Assembly (NCBI GenBank): GCA_964423925.1
Contig: CAYRGQ010000006.1
Location: 25,145 to 89,144, forward strand
DNA: 64,000 nucleotides
DNA from: CAYRGQ01 sp964423925
GTDB taxonomy: Bacteria > Bacteroidota > Bacteroidia > Sphingobacteriales > Sphingobacteriaceae
Direction: 5' to 3'
In this document: piece after piece, positions 26,300 to 35,649 of the stretch
Layout: each line of letters opens with the position of its first letter
How positions within the stretch are numbered: the first letter of the stretch is position 1
Program-made: the position numbers and the translations under genes
The notes under the pieces: model-generated
Database searches by the model: none
The model's input: the letters and a program-made list of their open reading frames with translations, nothing else
Told to the model about the DNA's origin: nothing

Positions 26300-27323
26300 T
26301 TACTTTTTCAAGGGTAAACGCGAAGGTAGTGCCGACGCCTTCCGTACTACGCACATTGATTGTCTGCTGGTGCGCTTCGATGATATGCTTCACGATCGCG
26401 AGGCCCAGTCCGCTGCCGCCGATCTGCCGCGAACGACTCTTGTCGGTGCGGTAGAAACGTTCAAACACGCGATTCAAATTCTTTTCGGCGATACCCATGC
26501 CGTCGTCCGTCACTTCGACAAGCACTTGGTCATATAGCGAATAAATGCGAAGAAAGGTATGCCCGCCCGCCCTGCCATACTTGAAGGAGTTGTCGATAAG
26601 ATTGACCAACACCTGGCGGGTTTTTTCCCTGTCGGCGTTTACCACGGTAGGCGCCTGGTATTTTTCCTTGAAGACCACGCTCACTTGGTGTTCAGCGGCC
26701 TTGTGCTCCAAGGACTCCAGCACCTCGTTGATAAGCTCAACGATGTCAAACCTTTCGAACTTGACCGGCATCTGCCCGCTTTCGAGCTTGGATATCTCAT
26801 CGAGGTCCTGGATTAGGTAAGACAGGCGGTCTAGGTTTCGCGATGCCTTTTCGAGGAATTGCGATGCCATTTCGGGGTCTTCCTCCAACATGCCATCCTG
26901 CAAGCCGTCGAGGTAACCCTGAACGGCAAACAACGGCGTCTTGAATTCGTGAGAAATATTGGATAGAAATTCGCGTCTAAATTGTTCTTGGCTTTTCAGC
27001 GCTTCGATTTCCTTCTTCTTGGCCTTGGCCCAGTCGCGCACCTCCTGCTCCACGTCATTGATCGGATCGGCACTTACATACTCACCGATCGCGTCTTTCA
27101 AGTCCTTGCCGAGCTTAAGATTGTGTATCAGCTTGTAAATCAGCCTGATTTTGCTATAAATATAGCGTTCGAACAGGTAGAAAAAGACCGTAAAACTGAT
27201 GGTAAACGCCACGAAGAACGTCACCAACGAATAGGTCCAGTGACGTTGGAAATAATAATTGACCAGAGCCAGGGCTAAACCTACCGCACAGGCATTGATA
27301 AATACGAGTGTTCTAAACTTCAT
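26286..27323 (-). CDS. PhoR-like membrane sensor histidine kinase
   Basis: The 345-residue kinase has two N-terminal membrane helices (about residues 5-22 and 33-52), a short linker and a coiled stretch in place of a HAMP domain. The phosphoacceptor is in LSNISHEFKTPL (His 125). The ATPase motifs are NLIDNSFKYGR (N box), DDGMGIAEKNLNRVFERFYR and GSGLGLAIVKH. It autophosphorylates and signals to a response regulator, but no regulator gene is adjacent, so it is an orphan here. It lies 23 bases downstream of psd on the same strand and is probably co-transcribed, linking it to phospholipid synthesis. Confidence 0.93.
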   Translation of the reverse strand: MKFRTLVFINACAVGLALALVNYYFQRHWTYSLVTFFVAFTISFTVFFYLFERYIYSKIRLIYKLIHNLKLGKDLKDAIGEYVSADPINDVEQEVRDWAKAKKKEIEALKSQEQFRREFLSNISHEFKTPLFAVQGYLDGLQDGMLEEDPEMASQFLEKASRNLDRLSYLIQDLDEISKLESGQMPVKFERFDIVELINEVLESLEHKAAEHQVSVVFKEKYQAPTVVNADREKTRQVLVNLIDNSFKYGRAGGHTFLRIYSLYDQVLVEVTDDGMGIAEKNLNRVFERFYRTDKSRSRQIGGSGLGLAIVKHIIEAHQQTINVRSTEGVGTTFAFTLEKVNASL

Positions 27324-27346
27324 AGCCGAGCCTGACCGTCAGGCAC

Positions 27347-28006
27347 CTAATCAAATTGGGCGATCTGGCTAATGCCGCCAGTCACCTTATCGCCGATGGC
27401 GACATTTACTTTCGTCCCGAGTGGCAAGAAGATGTCTACGCGCGAGCCGAACTTGATGAATCCGAATTCCTCGCCTTGCTTCACCTCGTCATTCTCCTTG
27501 ACATACCACACAATGCGGCGAGCCAACGCGCCAGCAATCTGGCGAAAAAGGATCTCCGGACCGTGCTGCGACTTCACCGCAATCGTCGTACGTTCGTTGA
27601 GCGTAGACGACTTGGGGTGCCACGCTACCAAGTATTTGCCGGGATGGTACTTAAAGAAACTCACCCGCCCACTTACTGGATTCCGGTTGATGTGCACATT
27701 GACCGGCGACATGAAAATCGACACCTGCAAGCGCTTGTCCTTGAAGTACTCGGTCTCCTCAGCCTCCTCAATGACGACGACTTTGCCATCGGCGGGTGCT
27801 AAAACAACAGTTTCCTGCACCGTGATGCGGCGCCTAGGGCTTCTGAAAAACTGCAAAATCGTGATAAGGAGTACGAACGAGATGACGTAACCGATCCAGT
27901 GGATTACCGTATTGACGGGCCACAGCCACAGAATTAGCGCGTTCAGCACAAAAATCACCAATATGCAAACCGCGATGCTCGTATAACCTTCCTTATGAAT
28001 CGTCAT
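27347..28006 (-). CDS. psd: Phosphatidylserine decarboxylase, short Psd family
   Basis: The proenzyme forms phosphatidylethanolamine from phosphatidylserine at the inner membrane. From ATG 28006 it has 219 residues with two hydrophobic segments at the N terminus (YTSIAVCILVIFVLNALILW). LAPADGKVVVIEE and VSIFMSPVNVHINRNPVSG are family signatures. FIKFGSRVDIFLP contains the Gly-Ser pair where self-cleavage makes the pyruvoyl group. The short length matches archaeal-type/Bacteroidota PSDs. It shares a transcript with the downstream histidine kinase. Confidence 0.94.
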   Translation of the reverse strand: MTIHKEGYTSIAVCILVIFVLNALILWLWPVNTVIHWIGYVISFVLLITILQFFRSPRRRITVQETVVLAPADGKVVVIEEAEETEYFKDKRLQVSIFMSPVNVHINRNPVSGRVSFFKYHPGKYLVAWHPKSSTLNERTTIAVKSQHGPEILFRQIAGALARRIVWYVKENDEVKQGEEFGFIKFGSRVDIFLPLGTKVNVAIGDKVTGGISQIAQFD

Positions 28007-28023
28007 ATTTCTTGATTGAGGCA

Positions 28024-28031
28024 CAAAGATA
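28024..28031 (-). promoter_or_regulatory. -7 promoter element of the psd operon
   Basis: TATCTTTG on the minus strand matches TAnnTTTG, 17 bases before ATG 28006. The longer frame starting at 28054 would lie upstream of this promoter, so the shorter start is right. Confidence 0.5.
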
Positions 28032-28098
28032 CAGGAACTTTTTGAACCCTGCACATCGCCCGCGCATTCCGCCGTACGACAGCGCCTCCACCAGCGGG

Positions 28099-29319
28099 TT
28101 AGGAGCCATGCTCGCGGATGACGTGCATGTCGTAGAGCACGAAATAAAAGCTGGCAAGCCCTGGATGCACCCGCACATTCACGGTCAACTCGTCGTCTAT
28201 AAAGGCATTACCATCCCAAGAAGGTACCCAGTAGCGAAAATCGCGCACGACGGCCAGCATATGATCGGCGAGGAGTGGCGTATCGAAATTTCGAACCGCT
28301 TCCACGGTCTGCACGTTACCTTCCTTATCGACTTGCAATGCAAAAGACAGTGTTTGGGGAGCCACATCAGTAGGCTCAATCTCTGCAGACACCCAATTCC
28401 CCGTACCGTCCACTAGGTAGAATTCCACTTCGCCGCTTGGCAGGGTTCTGATGACGGCGCGCCTGCCCAGCTGCTGCTGCCAGATGTCCGCGGCGTAATG
28501 CGTAAAACCAACATGCTCATCCACATTGCAACGCTTGCTGACCAACGCTTCAGAGCGGACATGCCATATCCGCGGACCCAAGGGATGCAAGGGTTGGGCG
28601 GTAAAAACGCCCGTACTGTAGTCTTCCCCCCGCACAAACTCCCCCATATGGTAGGTCTCAACGCCCGCCGTATATTCGCTACCGTCCTCAAAGACATAGC
28701 GATAGAAAATATCCTGGTGCATCTTGCCGTCTCGCACCTTCCCGCGGCGCTGTACCCACCGGTATCCGATTTCGTTATAATTATCCGAAGCCTCGGACAC
28801 CAACTCAAAGCGTCCCCTCCCTTCGGTAACTCGCTGTCTCCCTTTGGCATTCCAATAACTCCACAGCAATAAATCGCCGTCCCCCACCAAGTACTCTAGA
28901 TAAGGCCTCCCGTCTGGGTAGAAATAACGCACGGTATCTACCGCCCTGTCGGCCTCGTAACGAAGTTCCCATTTGGCATACCCGGAGGTATGGTAACCCC
29001 GAAACAACCCTTCCTTTTTGCCGTCGACGTAATTCCCCTCCATGACCAAGTAACCATCCAGGTCGTAATCGCGCACGGGTCCGTCAAACTGACGCTTTTC
29101 AAAATCAAAATTTCCTTCGCGCTCGATTTCCTTATAATGACAATCTTGGTCCACCAAGTAATAATGGCGATCGTAAAAAAAGCGAACCAGACTGTCCGAT
29201 ATGCGCTCATAATAGATGGCGCTGCCCAGACTATCGGTGGCAGGCTGCGCGCATGCGGCGCCAGGAAGCGCCAAGCACGCCACAACGACGACCAACCTCA
29301 TACGTGGGGATATCTGCAT
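28099..29319 (-). CDS. Secreted YwqK/MORN-repeat protein with TonB-C-like end, copy 2
   Basis: The 406-residue product has a signal peptide ending at ACAQP. From about residue 78 it has YwqK/MORN-like repeats (DGPVRDYDLDGYLVMEGNYVDGKKEGLFRGYHTSG). The last 90 residues (FALQVDKEGNVQTVEAV to LTVNVRVHP) look like a TonB C-terminal domain with the W-P pattern WVPSWDGNAFIDD. It is a paralogue of the next gene upstream (29340-30452), with the same order of parts. The domain mix suggests an envelope protein; no function is known. The best start may be the inner ATG five residues on (MRLVVVV). Confidence 0.8.
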   Translation of the reverse strand: MQISPRMRLVVVVACLALPGAACAQPATDSLGSAIYYERISDSLVRFFYDRHYYLVDQDCHYKEIEREGNFDFEKRQFDGPVRDYDLDGYLVMEGNYVDGKKEGLFRGYHTSGYAKWELRYEADRAVDTVRYFYPDGRPYLEYLVGDGDLLLWSYWNAKGRQRVTEGRGRFELVSEASDNYNEIGYRWVQRRGKVRDGKMHQDIFYRYVFEDGSEYTAGVETYHMGEFVRGEDYSTGVFTAQPLHPLGPRIWHVRSEALVSKRCNVDEHVGFTHYAADIWQQQLGRRAVIRTLPSGEVEFYLVDGTGNWVSAEIEPTDVAPQTLSFALQVDKEGNVQTVEAVRNFDTPLLADHMLAVVRDFRYWVPSWDGNAFIDDELTVNVRVHPGLASFYFVLYDMHVIREHGS

Positions 29320-29339
29320 ATCTTAACGGTTCTATGCCA

Positions 29340-30452
29340 CTAAAACCCTTTCTCGCGGGCAATGGCCATGTCAAAAAACCTTAGCCTTCGTCCTTTAATG
29401 TCCGGAAACACGGACGCCGTAACGGTCAACGTGTCGGCCACGTATTCGTCTCCCACATAGGAAGGAAACCAAAACGGAACGACCTGAAACGCCCAAGTCA
29501 GCTCGTTTTCTAGGCTTTTGCGCGAAAAAGTCCGTACGGGGCGAATGGTGCGCGACGTACCGTCCCGATTGAGCTCGATGACGTACTCAATGGTTTGCAC
29601 CTCTACTTCGTCTTCGTACCCTTCAAAATAGGCTTCCACATGTTTTTGTAAATATGAAAGAAAGTCCGTGTACGCATCAATACTACAGGCCTTTCCCACG
29701 AAGAGTTCGGCGCGCACGAATGGCTCAATGGGCAATAACGGCAATCGCGACGAATCGCTATACCACTCGTCGACATACGAATCATACCCCCGGACAAGCA
29801 CCCCTTTGGCAAACTGTTCAAATCCGGCATCAGCGGCAACCTTTCCGTCCAACAGGTAGTGATGGGCCCACGGGCCATGGGGCTTGCCATCGACCACACG
29901 CCCTCGCCGGCGAACAAATTCGTAGCCATGCTCCTGATACCCATCGAGCTTAATCGTCACCTCATAGCGGCCCTTCCCACTTTCGACGACTTGTCGGCCT
30001 CGTTGGTCCCAGTAATCCCGAAGATATAGACCGTCTGCACGGTACTCCACCACGCAAAGGCGCAAGCCATCCGGATAGAAAAATTCCCACTCGCCCTTGG
30101 GCATATCATTTTCAAACGACCCCTGCCATTTGAGCGCTCCGCTATTGTGGAATGCTTGGAACTGGCCTTGCTTCTTTCCATCGGTATAGTGGCCGGTCAT
30201 CAGCGGGCGCCCGGTAGGGGTATAATCCGCAAAGGGGCCGTCCCAGGTTTTGTTTTCCCGATTATAGCCTCCGTCCCGCTCAATCGACACGAACTCACAG
30301 TCGCGATCGGCTAGGAAATAGCGATCATCGAAATAAAAACGATAGTTACCGTCATCGGTGGGCTCATGGTATAGTAGGCTATCCGCCTGTTGGCCCACGG
30401 CCACGCTGCTTGCTAACGCAATCCCAGCCCATATGGATACTACCTGTTTCAT
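29340..30452 (-). CDS. Secreted YwqK/MORN-repeat protein with TonB-C-like end, copy 1
   Basis: The 370-residue product has a signal peptide (ALASSVAVGQQ). It has the same layout as its downstream paralogue: DRYFLADRDCEFVSIERDG, then MORN-like units around DGPFADYTPTGRPLMTGHYTDGKKQG and NSGALKWQGSFENDMPKGEWEFFYPDG, and a TonB-C-like C terminus from about residue 280 (YVIELNRDGTSRTIRPV, FWFPSYVGDEYVADTLTV). It starts 15 bases after polA and ends 20 bases before copy 2, so polA and the two copies probably share a transcript. Confidence 0.8.
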   Translation of the reverse strand: MKQVVSIWAGIALASSVAVGQQADSLLYHEPTDDGNYRFYFDDRYFLADRDCEFVSIERDGGYNRENKTWDGPFADYTPTGRPLMTGHYTDGKKQGQFQAFHNSGALKWQGSFENDMPKGEWEFFYPDGLRLCVVEYRADGLYLRDYWDQRGRQVVESGKGRYEVTIKLDGYQEHGYEFVRRRGRVVDGKPHGPWAHHYLLDGKVAADAGFEQFAKGVLVRGYDSYVDEWYSDSSRLPLLPIEPFVRAELFVGKACSIDAYTDFLSYLQKHVEAYFEGYEDEVEVQTIEYVIELNRDGTSRTIRPVRTFSRKSLENELTWAFQVVPFWFPSYVGDEYVADTLTVTASVFPDIKGRRLRFFDMAIAREKGF

Positions 30453-30467
30453 ACCTCATGGGTAAAC

Positions 30468-33263
30468 TTAGTGCGCTTCCAGCCAGTTTAGTCCCTCTCC
30501 AATTTCCACGACGATGGGTACGCTGACGCTGATGGCCGTCTTCATACGATGCTCGATTAACGCCTTAAATGTGGCTACCTCATGCTTGGGCACATCAAAT
30601 ACCAATTCGTCATGCACCTGCATAGTCATCTTGCCCTGCAACCCCTGCTTGCGGATATCGTCATGTATCGCAATCATCGCAATCTTGATCATATCGGCCG
30701 CGGATCCTTGGATGGGCGCGTTGATTGCGTTGCGTTCGGCGAAGCCTCGCACGGTTTGGTTGGCCGAGTTGATATCGCGGAGGTATCGACGGCGTTTAAG
30801 CAGGGTCTCGACATAGCCGTGTTCCTTGGCAAAATTAATTGTGTCGGCCATATAGCGTTTGATGCCTGGATATTGTATGAAATATTGCTCGATGATCTCC
30901 GCAGCTTCCTTCCGGGGGATGCCCAAGTTTTGAGAAAGACCAAAGGCCGACTGCCCATAGATGATCCCAAAGTTGACCGCCTTAGCATTGCGGCGCTGCT
31001 CCGCAGTCACTTCGTGCAGCGGCACGCCATACACCTTAGCCGCCGTAGCCCGGTGGATGTCGAGGTTCTGTGCAAACGCTTCCAGCATGCCTTCGTCTTG
31101 GCTGATCTCGGCAACTAGCCGCAGTTCAATCTGCGAATAATCCGCGGACAGCAGGATGTGATCATCGTCGCGCGGGATGAACGCCTTACGCACCTCGCGA
31201 CCCCGTTCGGTACGGATGGGGATGTTCTGCAAATTGGGGTTGGTGGAGCTGAGGCGCCCCGTAGACGCCACGGCCTGATTGTAGGACGTATGCACGCGGC
31301 CTGTTTCGGGGTTGATCAAAGCCGGCAATGCATCCACATAGGTCGATTTAAGCTTCTGCAGTTGCCTGAACATCAGGATATCCTGAACGATATCACTCTT
31401 CGAAGCCAATGCCAGTAGCACGTCCTCGCCGGTTTTATATTGACCTGTTTTGGTTTTCTTGGCTTTGGGATCGAGCTGGAGCTTATCAAAAAGCACCTCG
31501 CCCAGCTGCTTCGGCGACGCGATATTAAAGCGGACGCCGGCTTTTTCATAAATCGTGCGTTCGCTTTCCCGGATATCCACGTCCAGTTTTTGGGAAATCT
31601 CGCGCAATACGTGCGTATCGATCCGCACGCCTACCCGTTCCATATCGGCCAGCACATATACCAAGGGAAACTCCACGTCGCGCGCCAGTTTGGCCACTTC
31701 GGCTTTTTCAAGCAGGGGCTCAAACGCTTCCTTCAGTTGCAGGGTGATGTCGGCATCCTCGCCGGCATACTCCTTAGCCAATTCTACATCCACATCGCGC
31801 ATGTTGAGCTGATTCTTGCCCCGCGGGCCGATGAGGTCACTGATGGGAATGGGCGTATAGCCAAGGTAATTTTCGGCCAGCACGTCCATGCCATGCCGGG
31901 TATCTGGATCAAGCAGGTAATGGGCGAGCATCGTATCAAACAGCTTCCCACGTACAGTGACGCCATAGCGTGCCAGCAGCAAAATATCGTATTTCAGGTT
32001 CTGCCCGATCTTGGTAATACTTTCGCTTTCGAACACGCCCTTGAAATGCGCAAGGACGGCCAAGCTTCCCGCCCGGTCGGCAGGCGTAGGCACATACCAG
32101 GCTTTGCCCGGCGAAACGGCAAACGACAGACCTACAATATCCGCCGTAGTGGGATCCATGCCCGTACTCTCGGTATCAAAGCACACGGCAGGCTGGCTGG
32201 CCAATTCGGCGGCGAGCCGGGCCATCGCAACCGGCTCTTGCACCAGTTGGTAATCGTGGTGCGTATCGGCGATGCTCCGGCTAGGAGCTATCGGCATCTC
32301 TTCCTCGGTTTGGGTGGCAGGCAACGACGAAACTTCCGGAGCCCCGAACAAATCCATCTGCCCGCCAGTCGGACGGCTATCGAGCACGTTAAACTCATCA
32401 CCAAAGACCCGTTTGCCCAAGGTGCGAAATTCCAACTCGGCAAAAAGCGGTTCAAGCAATGCCCTATCGGGTGCCTTCGCTTCCAAGGCAGCCTCATCCA
32501 GGTCGATAGGCACGTCAAGCTGAATCGTCGCCAGCTTTTTCGACAGCAACCCTTGCTCAGCAAAGGTTTCCACGTTTTCCTTTTGCTTTCCTTTGAGGTT
32601 ATCGACGTTAGCAATGATTCCTTCGACCGAGCCGTATTCCTGGATCAGCTTCTTAGCGGTTTTTTCGCCGATGCCGGGGATGCCGGGAATATTGTCCACC
32701 GCGTCGCCCCACAATCCCAGGATGTCGATCACTTGGGTCACGTCCGACACCTCCCATTTCTCCAGCACCTCCTTCACGCCCAGTACCTCAGCCCCGTTAC
32801 CCATACGGGCGGGCTTGTAAATGAGTATATTTTCGCTCACGAGCTGGGCAAAGTCCTTGTCAGGTGTCATGCAATAAACCGTATAGCCCTGTTTTTCGGC
32901 TTTCTTGGCCAGCGTGCCGATGATGTCATCCGCTTCATAACCGTCAAGCGTAATGATCGGTATGTTAAAGCCTTCGAGCAAACGATAGACGTAGGGAATG
33001 GCCGCAGCCAAATCTTCGGGGATCGCCTCCCGATTGGCTTTGTAGGTTTCGAACTCGGTATGCCGATTTGTAGGCGCGGCCGTGTCAAACGCCACGGCAA
33101 TATGGGTGGGATTTTCTTTGTTGAGCACCTCCAACAGCGTATTGGCAAAACCCATAATGGCCGACGTATTGAGTCCGGTAGAGGTAAAGCGAGGTGTCTT
33201 ACTCAATGCGAAGTACGCACGGTAAATCAGGGCCATACCGTCTAGCAAGAATAGTTTATTCAC
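30468..33263 (-). CDS. polA: DNA polymerase I
   Basis: The 931-residue repair and Okazaki-fragment polymerase has three domains: 5'-3' exonuclease (FLLDGMALIYRAYFAL to about residue 300), an intact 3'-5' proofreading domain (CFDTESTGMD; GQNLKYDILL; YAGEDAD), and the polymerase domain with motif A DYSQIELRLVAEISQDEG, motif B RRNAKAVNFGIIYGQSAFGL and motif C QVHDELVFDVP. I start it at GTG 33263 (NKLFLLDG); the longer frame opens with a TTG at 33293 that is part of the -7 element. The two YwqK-like genes follow closely. Confidence 0.96.
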   Translation of the reverse strand: MNKLFLLDGMALIYRAYFALSKTPRFTSTGLNTSAIMGFANTLLEVLNKENPTHIAVAFDTAAPTNRHTEFETYKANREAIPEDLAAAIPYVYRLLEGFNIPIITLDGYEADDIIGTLAKKAEKQGYTVYCMTPDKDFAQLVSENILIYKPARMGNGAEVLGVKEVLEKWEVSDVTQVIDILGLWGDAVDNIPGIPGIGEKTAKKLIQEYGSVEGIIANVDNLKGKQKENVETFAEQGLLSKKLATIQLDVPIDLDEAALEAKAPDRALLEPLFAELEFRTLGKRVFGDEFNVLDSRPTGGQMDLFGAPEVSSLPATQTEEEMPIAPSRSIADTHHDYQLVQEPVAMARLAAELASQPAVCFDTESTGMDPTTADIVGLSFAVSPGKAWYVPTPADRAGSLAVLAHFKGVFESESITKIGQNLKYDILLLARYGVTVRGKLFDTMLAHYLLDPDTRHGMDVLAENYLGYTPIPISDLIGPRGKNQLNMRDVDVELAKEYAGEDADITLQLKEAFEPLLEKAEVAKLARDVEFPLVYVLADMERVGVRIDTHVLREISQKLDVDIRESERTIYEKAGVRFNIASPKQLGEVLFDKLQLDPKAKKTKTGQYKTGEDVLLALASKSDIVQDILMFRQLQKLKSTYVDALPALINPETGRVHTSYNQAVASTGRLSSTNPNLQNIPIRTERGREVRKAFIPRDDDHILLSADYSQIELRLVAEISQDEGMLEAFAQNLDIHRATAAKVYGVPLHEVTAEQRRNAKAVNFGIIYGQSAFGLSQNLGIPRKEAAEIIEQYFIQYPGIKRYMADTINFAKEHGYVETLLKRRRYLRDINSANQTVRGFAERNAINAPIQGSAADMIKIAMIAIHDDIRKQGLQGKMTMQVHDELVFDVPKHEVATFKALIEHRMKTAISVSVPIVVEIGEGLNWLEAH

Positions 33264-33290
33264 AAGCGTTTCTATTTTGGGGTCTATAGA

Positions 33291-33298
33291 CAAAGGTA
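33291..33298 (-). promoter_or_regulatory. -7 promoter element of polA
   Basis: TACCTTTG on the minus strand matches TAnnTTTG. Its last three bases are the TTG that could be read as an early polA start, so the GTG at 33263, about 27 bases further on, is favoured. Confidence 0.5.
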
Positions 33299-33567
33299 CT
33301 ATTTAGCTGCGAACATGGAGCAACGCATTTGAGATTGAATGGGTACGTTACGACTCATTGCGGCAACCAAAAAAGCCAAAACAGATGGCAGGACGGCAAC
33401 CCAGTCGCACCGGTTGGGCAGCTTGCCGATGAATCCGCCAATACTTCCCAAAATGGCTATACCACCGCTACGCCGAGCAATATGCCGCGTATACAAGTTG
33501 TTTGGATTTATTTTGCGACTTTTGCAAGTATGGTCGCAATGCGCAATGAGATAGACGAGCGGAATAT

Positions 33568-34488
33568 ATGGACGGACTGGTAACCAAATCAACAGGCAGC
33601 TGGTACCAAGTGCTGGGCGACGATGGCGTTTCGTACAGCTGTCGCATCAAAGGCAAGTTTCGCACCAAGGACATCAAAACCACGAATCCGGTGGCCGTGG
33701 GCGATCGGGTTTCTTTTGAACTGGAACCAGACCAAGAAACGGCAGTGATTACCCACCTGCACGACCGTCGAAACTACATCATTCGCCGTTCGGTCAACCT
33801 TTCCAAGCAGGCCCAGATTATCGCGGCCAACCTCGACCAAGCTTTTCTGGTCGTCACTCTGGCATCGCCCCCTACCTCGCTAGGCTTTATCGACCGATTC
33901 TTGGTCACCGCGGAAGCCTATGACATCCCCGCTGGCCTTATCTTCAACAAACTGGACCTCTTCAGTGAGGAAGGGCTCGAAGTGCTGGAAGAATATCAGC
34001 AGATCTACACGAGCATTGGTTACCCTTGCTATTCGGTATCTGCTTTAGAAGGAGAAAACGTGTCGATCGTCAAGGCACTTTTGAAAGACAAAACGACGTT
34101 ACTTTCTGGCCATTCTGGGGTGGGGAAATCGACACTGATTAATGCCATTTATCCCGAGGCCGCCTTGCGTACGGGCGAACTGTCCGAATGGTCGGACAAG
34201 GGCAAGCATACCACCACCTTTGCCGAGATGATCATGCTGCCCTTCGGCGGACAATTGATCGACACCCCGGGCATCCGCGAATTGGGCATCATTGACATTG
34301 AGCAACAGGAACTCAGCCACTTCTTCCCCGAGATGCGGGTCCTGCTCAACGATTGCCGCTTCCATAATTGCCGCCATATCAACGAACCGGGATGCGTCGT
34401 GCTAGACGCTGTGCAAAACGGCACCATCGAACTCAGTCGGTACGATAACTACCTGAGCATCTATCATGGGAATGATACGCGTGGCTAA
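33568..34488 (+). CDS. rsgA: Ribosome small-subunit-dependent GTPase A
   Basis: This 306-residue circularly permuted GTPase assists late maturation of the 30S subunit. An N-terminal OB fold (KGKFRTKDIKTTNPVAVGDRVSFE) precedes the permuted G domain: G4 NKLD, G5 SAL, then G1 GHSGVGKSTLIN, G2 and G3 DTPGIREL. The C-terminal zinc finger is CRFHNCRHINEPGC. Length and order are normal. The region from 33299 to 33567 between polA and rsgA holds no gene I can support. Confidence 0.96.
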   Translation: MDGLVTKSTGSWYQVLGDDGVSYSCRIKGKFRTKDIKTTNPVAVGDRVSFELEPDQETAVITHLHDRRNYIIRRSVNLSKQAQIIAANLDQAFLVVTLASPPTSLGFIDRFLVTAEAYDIPAGLIFNKLDLFSEEGLEVLEEYQQIYTSIGYPCYSVSALEGENVSIVKALLKDKTTLLSGHSGVGKSTLINAIYPEAALRTGELSEWSDKGKHTTTFAEMIMLPFGGQLIDTPGIRELGIIDIEQQELSHFFPEMRVLLNDCRFHNCRHINEPGCVVLDAVQNGTIELSRYDNYLSIYHGNDTRG

Positions 34489-34569
34489 ACACGCACTTCG
34501 AGCGCTAAAGCCATGTATTTATTAGATAGTACTAATTATACAAGCGTATAACGGCGCGTAGGAATAGAA

Positions 34570-34596
34570 GGTGGGGAGCCCCCAACACCGTTTTTT
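34570..34596 (+). terminator. rsgA terminator
   Basis: A GC-rich hairpin (ggtggggagcccccaacacc, 34570-34589, with a two-base bulge) is followed by gttttttaatg. It lies about 80 bases after the rsgA stop. Confidence 0.65.
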
Positions 34597-34647
34597 AATG
34601 TTTTTTCGGGAGTCCTGCAGTCGATCAGTGCGAGAAGAACAGTCTCT

Positions 34648-35139
34648 TCAGTACGTTTCACTGTCCGGTGGTATACCGTAGTCTGTTTCTTTGCGTCTTC
34701 TCCGTCGGGGAAATGGCCGAGGCGACTTGGCGGAGGAACCCTGCAGCGTAGCGGTAAGCTGGGCAAGGGTTTCGCCCAACTTGCCGTTGGTCACCAAGGC
34801 TGTCACTTGCTTGGCTAGGAAAGAAAACAGTCCGCGAGCCATCAATCCGGTCTTGCGTGGCAGAAATCGATTAGCCAGTAAGGGCACAAGCACGTTTGCG
34901 ATTTTGGCTACAATGCTATTGTTTTGGCCGGGCTTTGCGGTAAATAGGGCTTGGAGGGCACCCACTCCGGGGATATACGACGCCACGGTATTAAACATGC
35001 GCGCCGGAGCGGCTACCTTGTGACGCAATAGGTCGTATTGATCCGCCAGGTAGTGTTCTTGCTCCCGTGCCAATAGGCGGAGCCGTTGCTTCTCCCTTCG
35101 CAAATCTGCCAAGTTGTTTACCTTTACCCTATTTTCCAT
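34648..35139 (-). CDS. Conserved hypothetical protein of the holin-X/YtxH cluster
   Basis: The 163-residue protein starts with a basic coiled region (NLADLRREKQRLRLLAREQEHYLADQYDLLRHK). It has an amphipathic or weakly hydrophobic middle (TVASYIPGVGALQALF; VANVLVPLLANRFL) and an arginine-rich tail (PRPFPRRRRRKE). I do not recognise the family. It ends a row of three small minus-strand genes (YtxH, holin-X, this one), an arrangement typical of envelope-associated proteins. It starts 6 bases after the holin-X gene. Confidence 0.75.
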   Translation of the reverse strand: MENRVKVNNLADLRREKQRLRLLAREQEHYLADQYDLLRHKVAAPARMFNTVASYIPGVGALQALFTAKPGQNNSIVAKIANVLVPLLANRFLPRKTGLMARGLFSFLAKQVTALVTNGKLGETLAQLTATLQGSSAKSPRPFPRRRRRKETDYGIPPDSETY

Positions 35140-35145
35140 AATGGC

Positions 35146-35649
35146 CTACGTAGTTTTTGTGTCTTCCGGAGCCGCCGCTGCACCCGCCGCCGCCGGACCA
35201 GCCGAAGCAGCTCCAGCAAAAGGAGGAGGCGGTACAGCACCCGGCGAACCAGCGAGGTCGCGCTTAGCTTCTTCCTCATCTTCGTCGATATCGTCAAAAA
35301 TCCGCTTAATCGACATATCGACAATCTTATTCTTGATTGACTGCTTCAGCAAGGACGCAACCACTAGGAGCAGGACGAAAATGCCCGCCGTAGCCAAAAA
35401 GCCGAGGGCATTGTTGCCCAGCAAATAGCTGAGGTAAAAACCCAAGGCCATGCTCAGGAAGAATAGTGCCAATACCGCCAAGATGCCCCTAAATACATCC
35501 AGTAAAAGCCGCGCGAGAATGCGTGACGACCGTTCCACTACGCCCAGTTTCAGCAACTGCAATTGCGTCTCGGCATACTCCTTCCCTTTTTGGAAGGTGC
35601 CTTTGAATGAAAAACTGCGTTCGTCTTGTTTTGGCGGGTCGACAGGCAT
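35146..35649 (-). CDS. Phage holin-X family (DUF1469-like) membrane protein
   Basis: The product has 167 residues: a soluble start, an amphipathic helix (KEYAETQLQLLKLGVVERSSRILARLL), two close membrane helices (LAVLALFFLSMALGFYLSYLL; FLATAGIFVLLLVVASLL), then a charged stretch (DDIDEDEEEAKR) and a flexible Pro/Ala tail (PPPPFAGAASAGPAAAG). The family name derives from phage holins, but chromosomal copies like this belong to envelope operons of Bacteroidota. Its role is unknown. Confidence 0.82.
   Translation of the reverse strand: MPVDPPKQDERSFSFKGTFQKGKEYAETQLQLLKLGVVERSSRILARLLLDVFRGILAVLALFFLSMALGFYLSYLLGNNALGFLATAGIFVLLLVVASLLKQSIKNKIVDMSIKRIFDDIDEDEEEAKRDLAGSPGAVPPPPFAGAASAGPAAAGAAAAPEDTKTT

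Noticed and set aside
31440..33245. A 601-codon open frame on the plus strand inside polA
   Set aside because: It is antisense to a certain DNA polymerase I gene, has no recognisable domain, and its composition mirrors the codon pattern of polA.
33301..33592. 97-codon minus-strand frame between polA and rsgA with a hydrophobic part
   Set aside because: It overlaps the start of rsgA on the other strand and the polA promoter, and has no sensible start or family.
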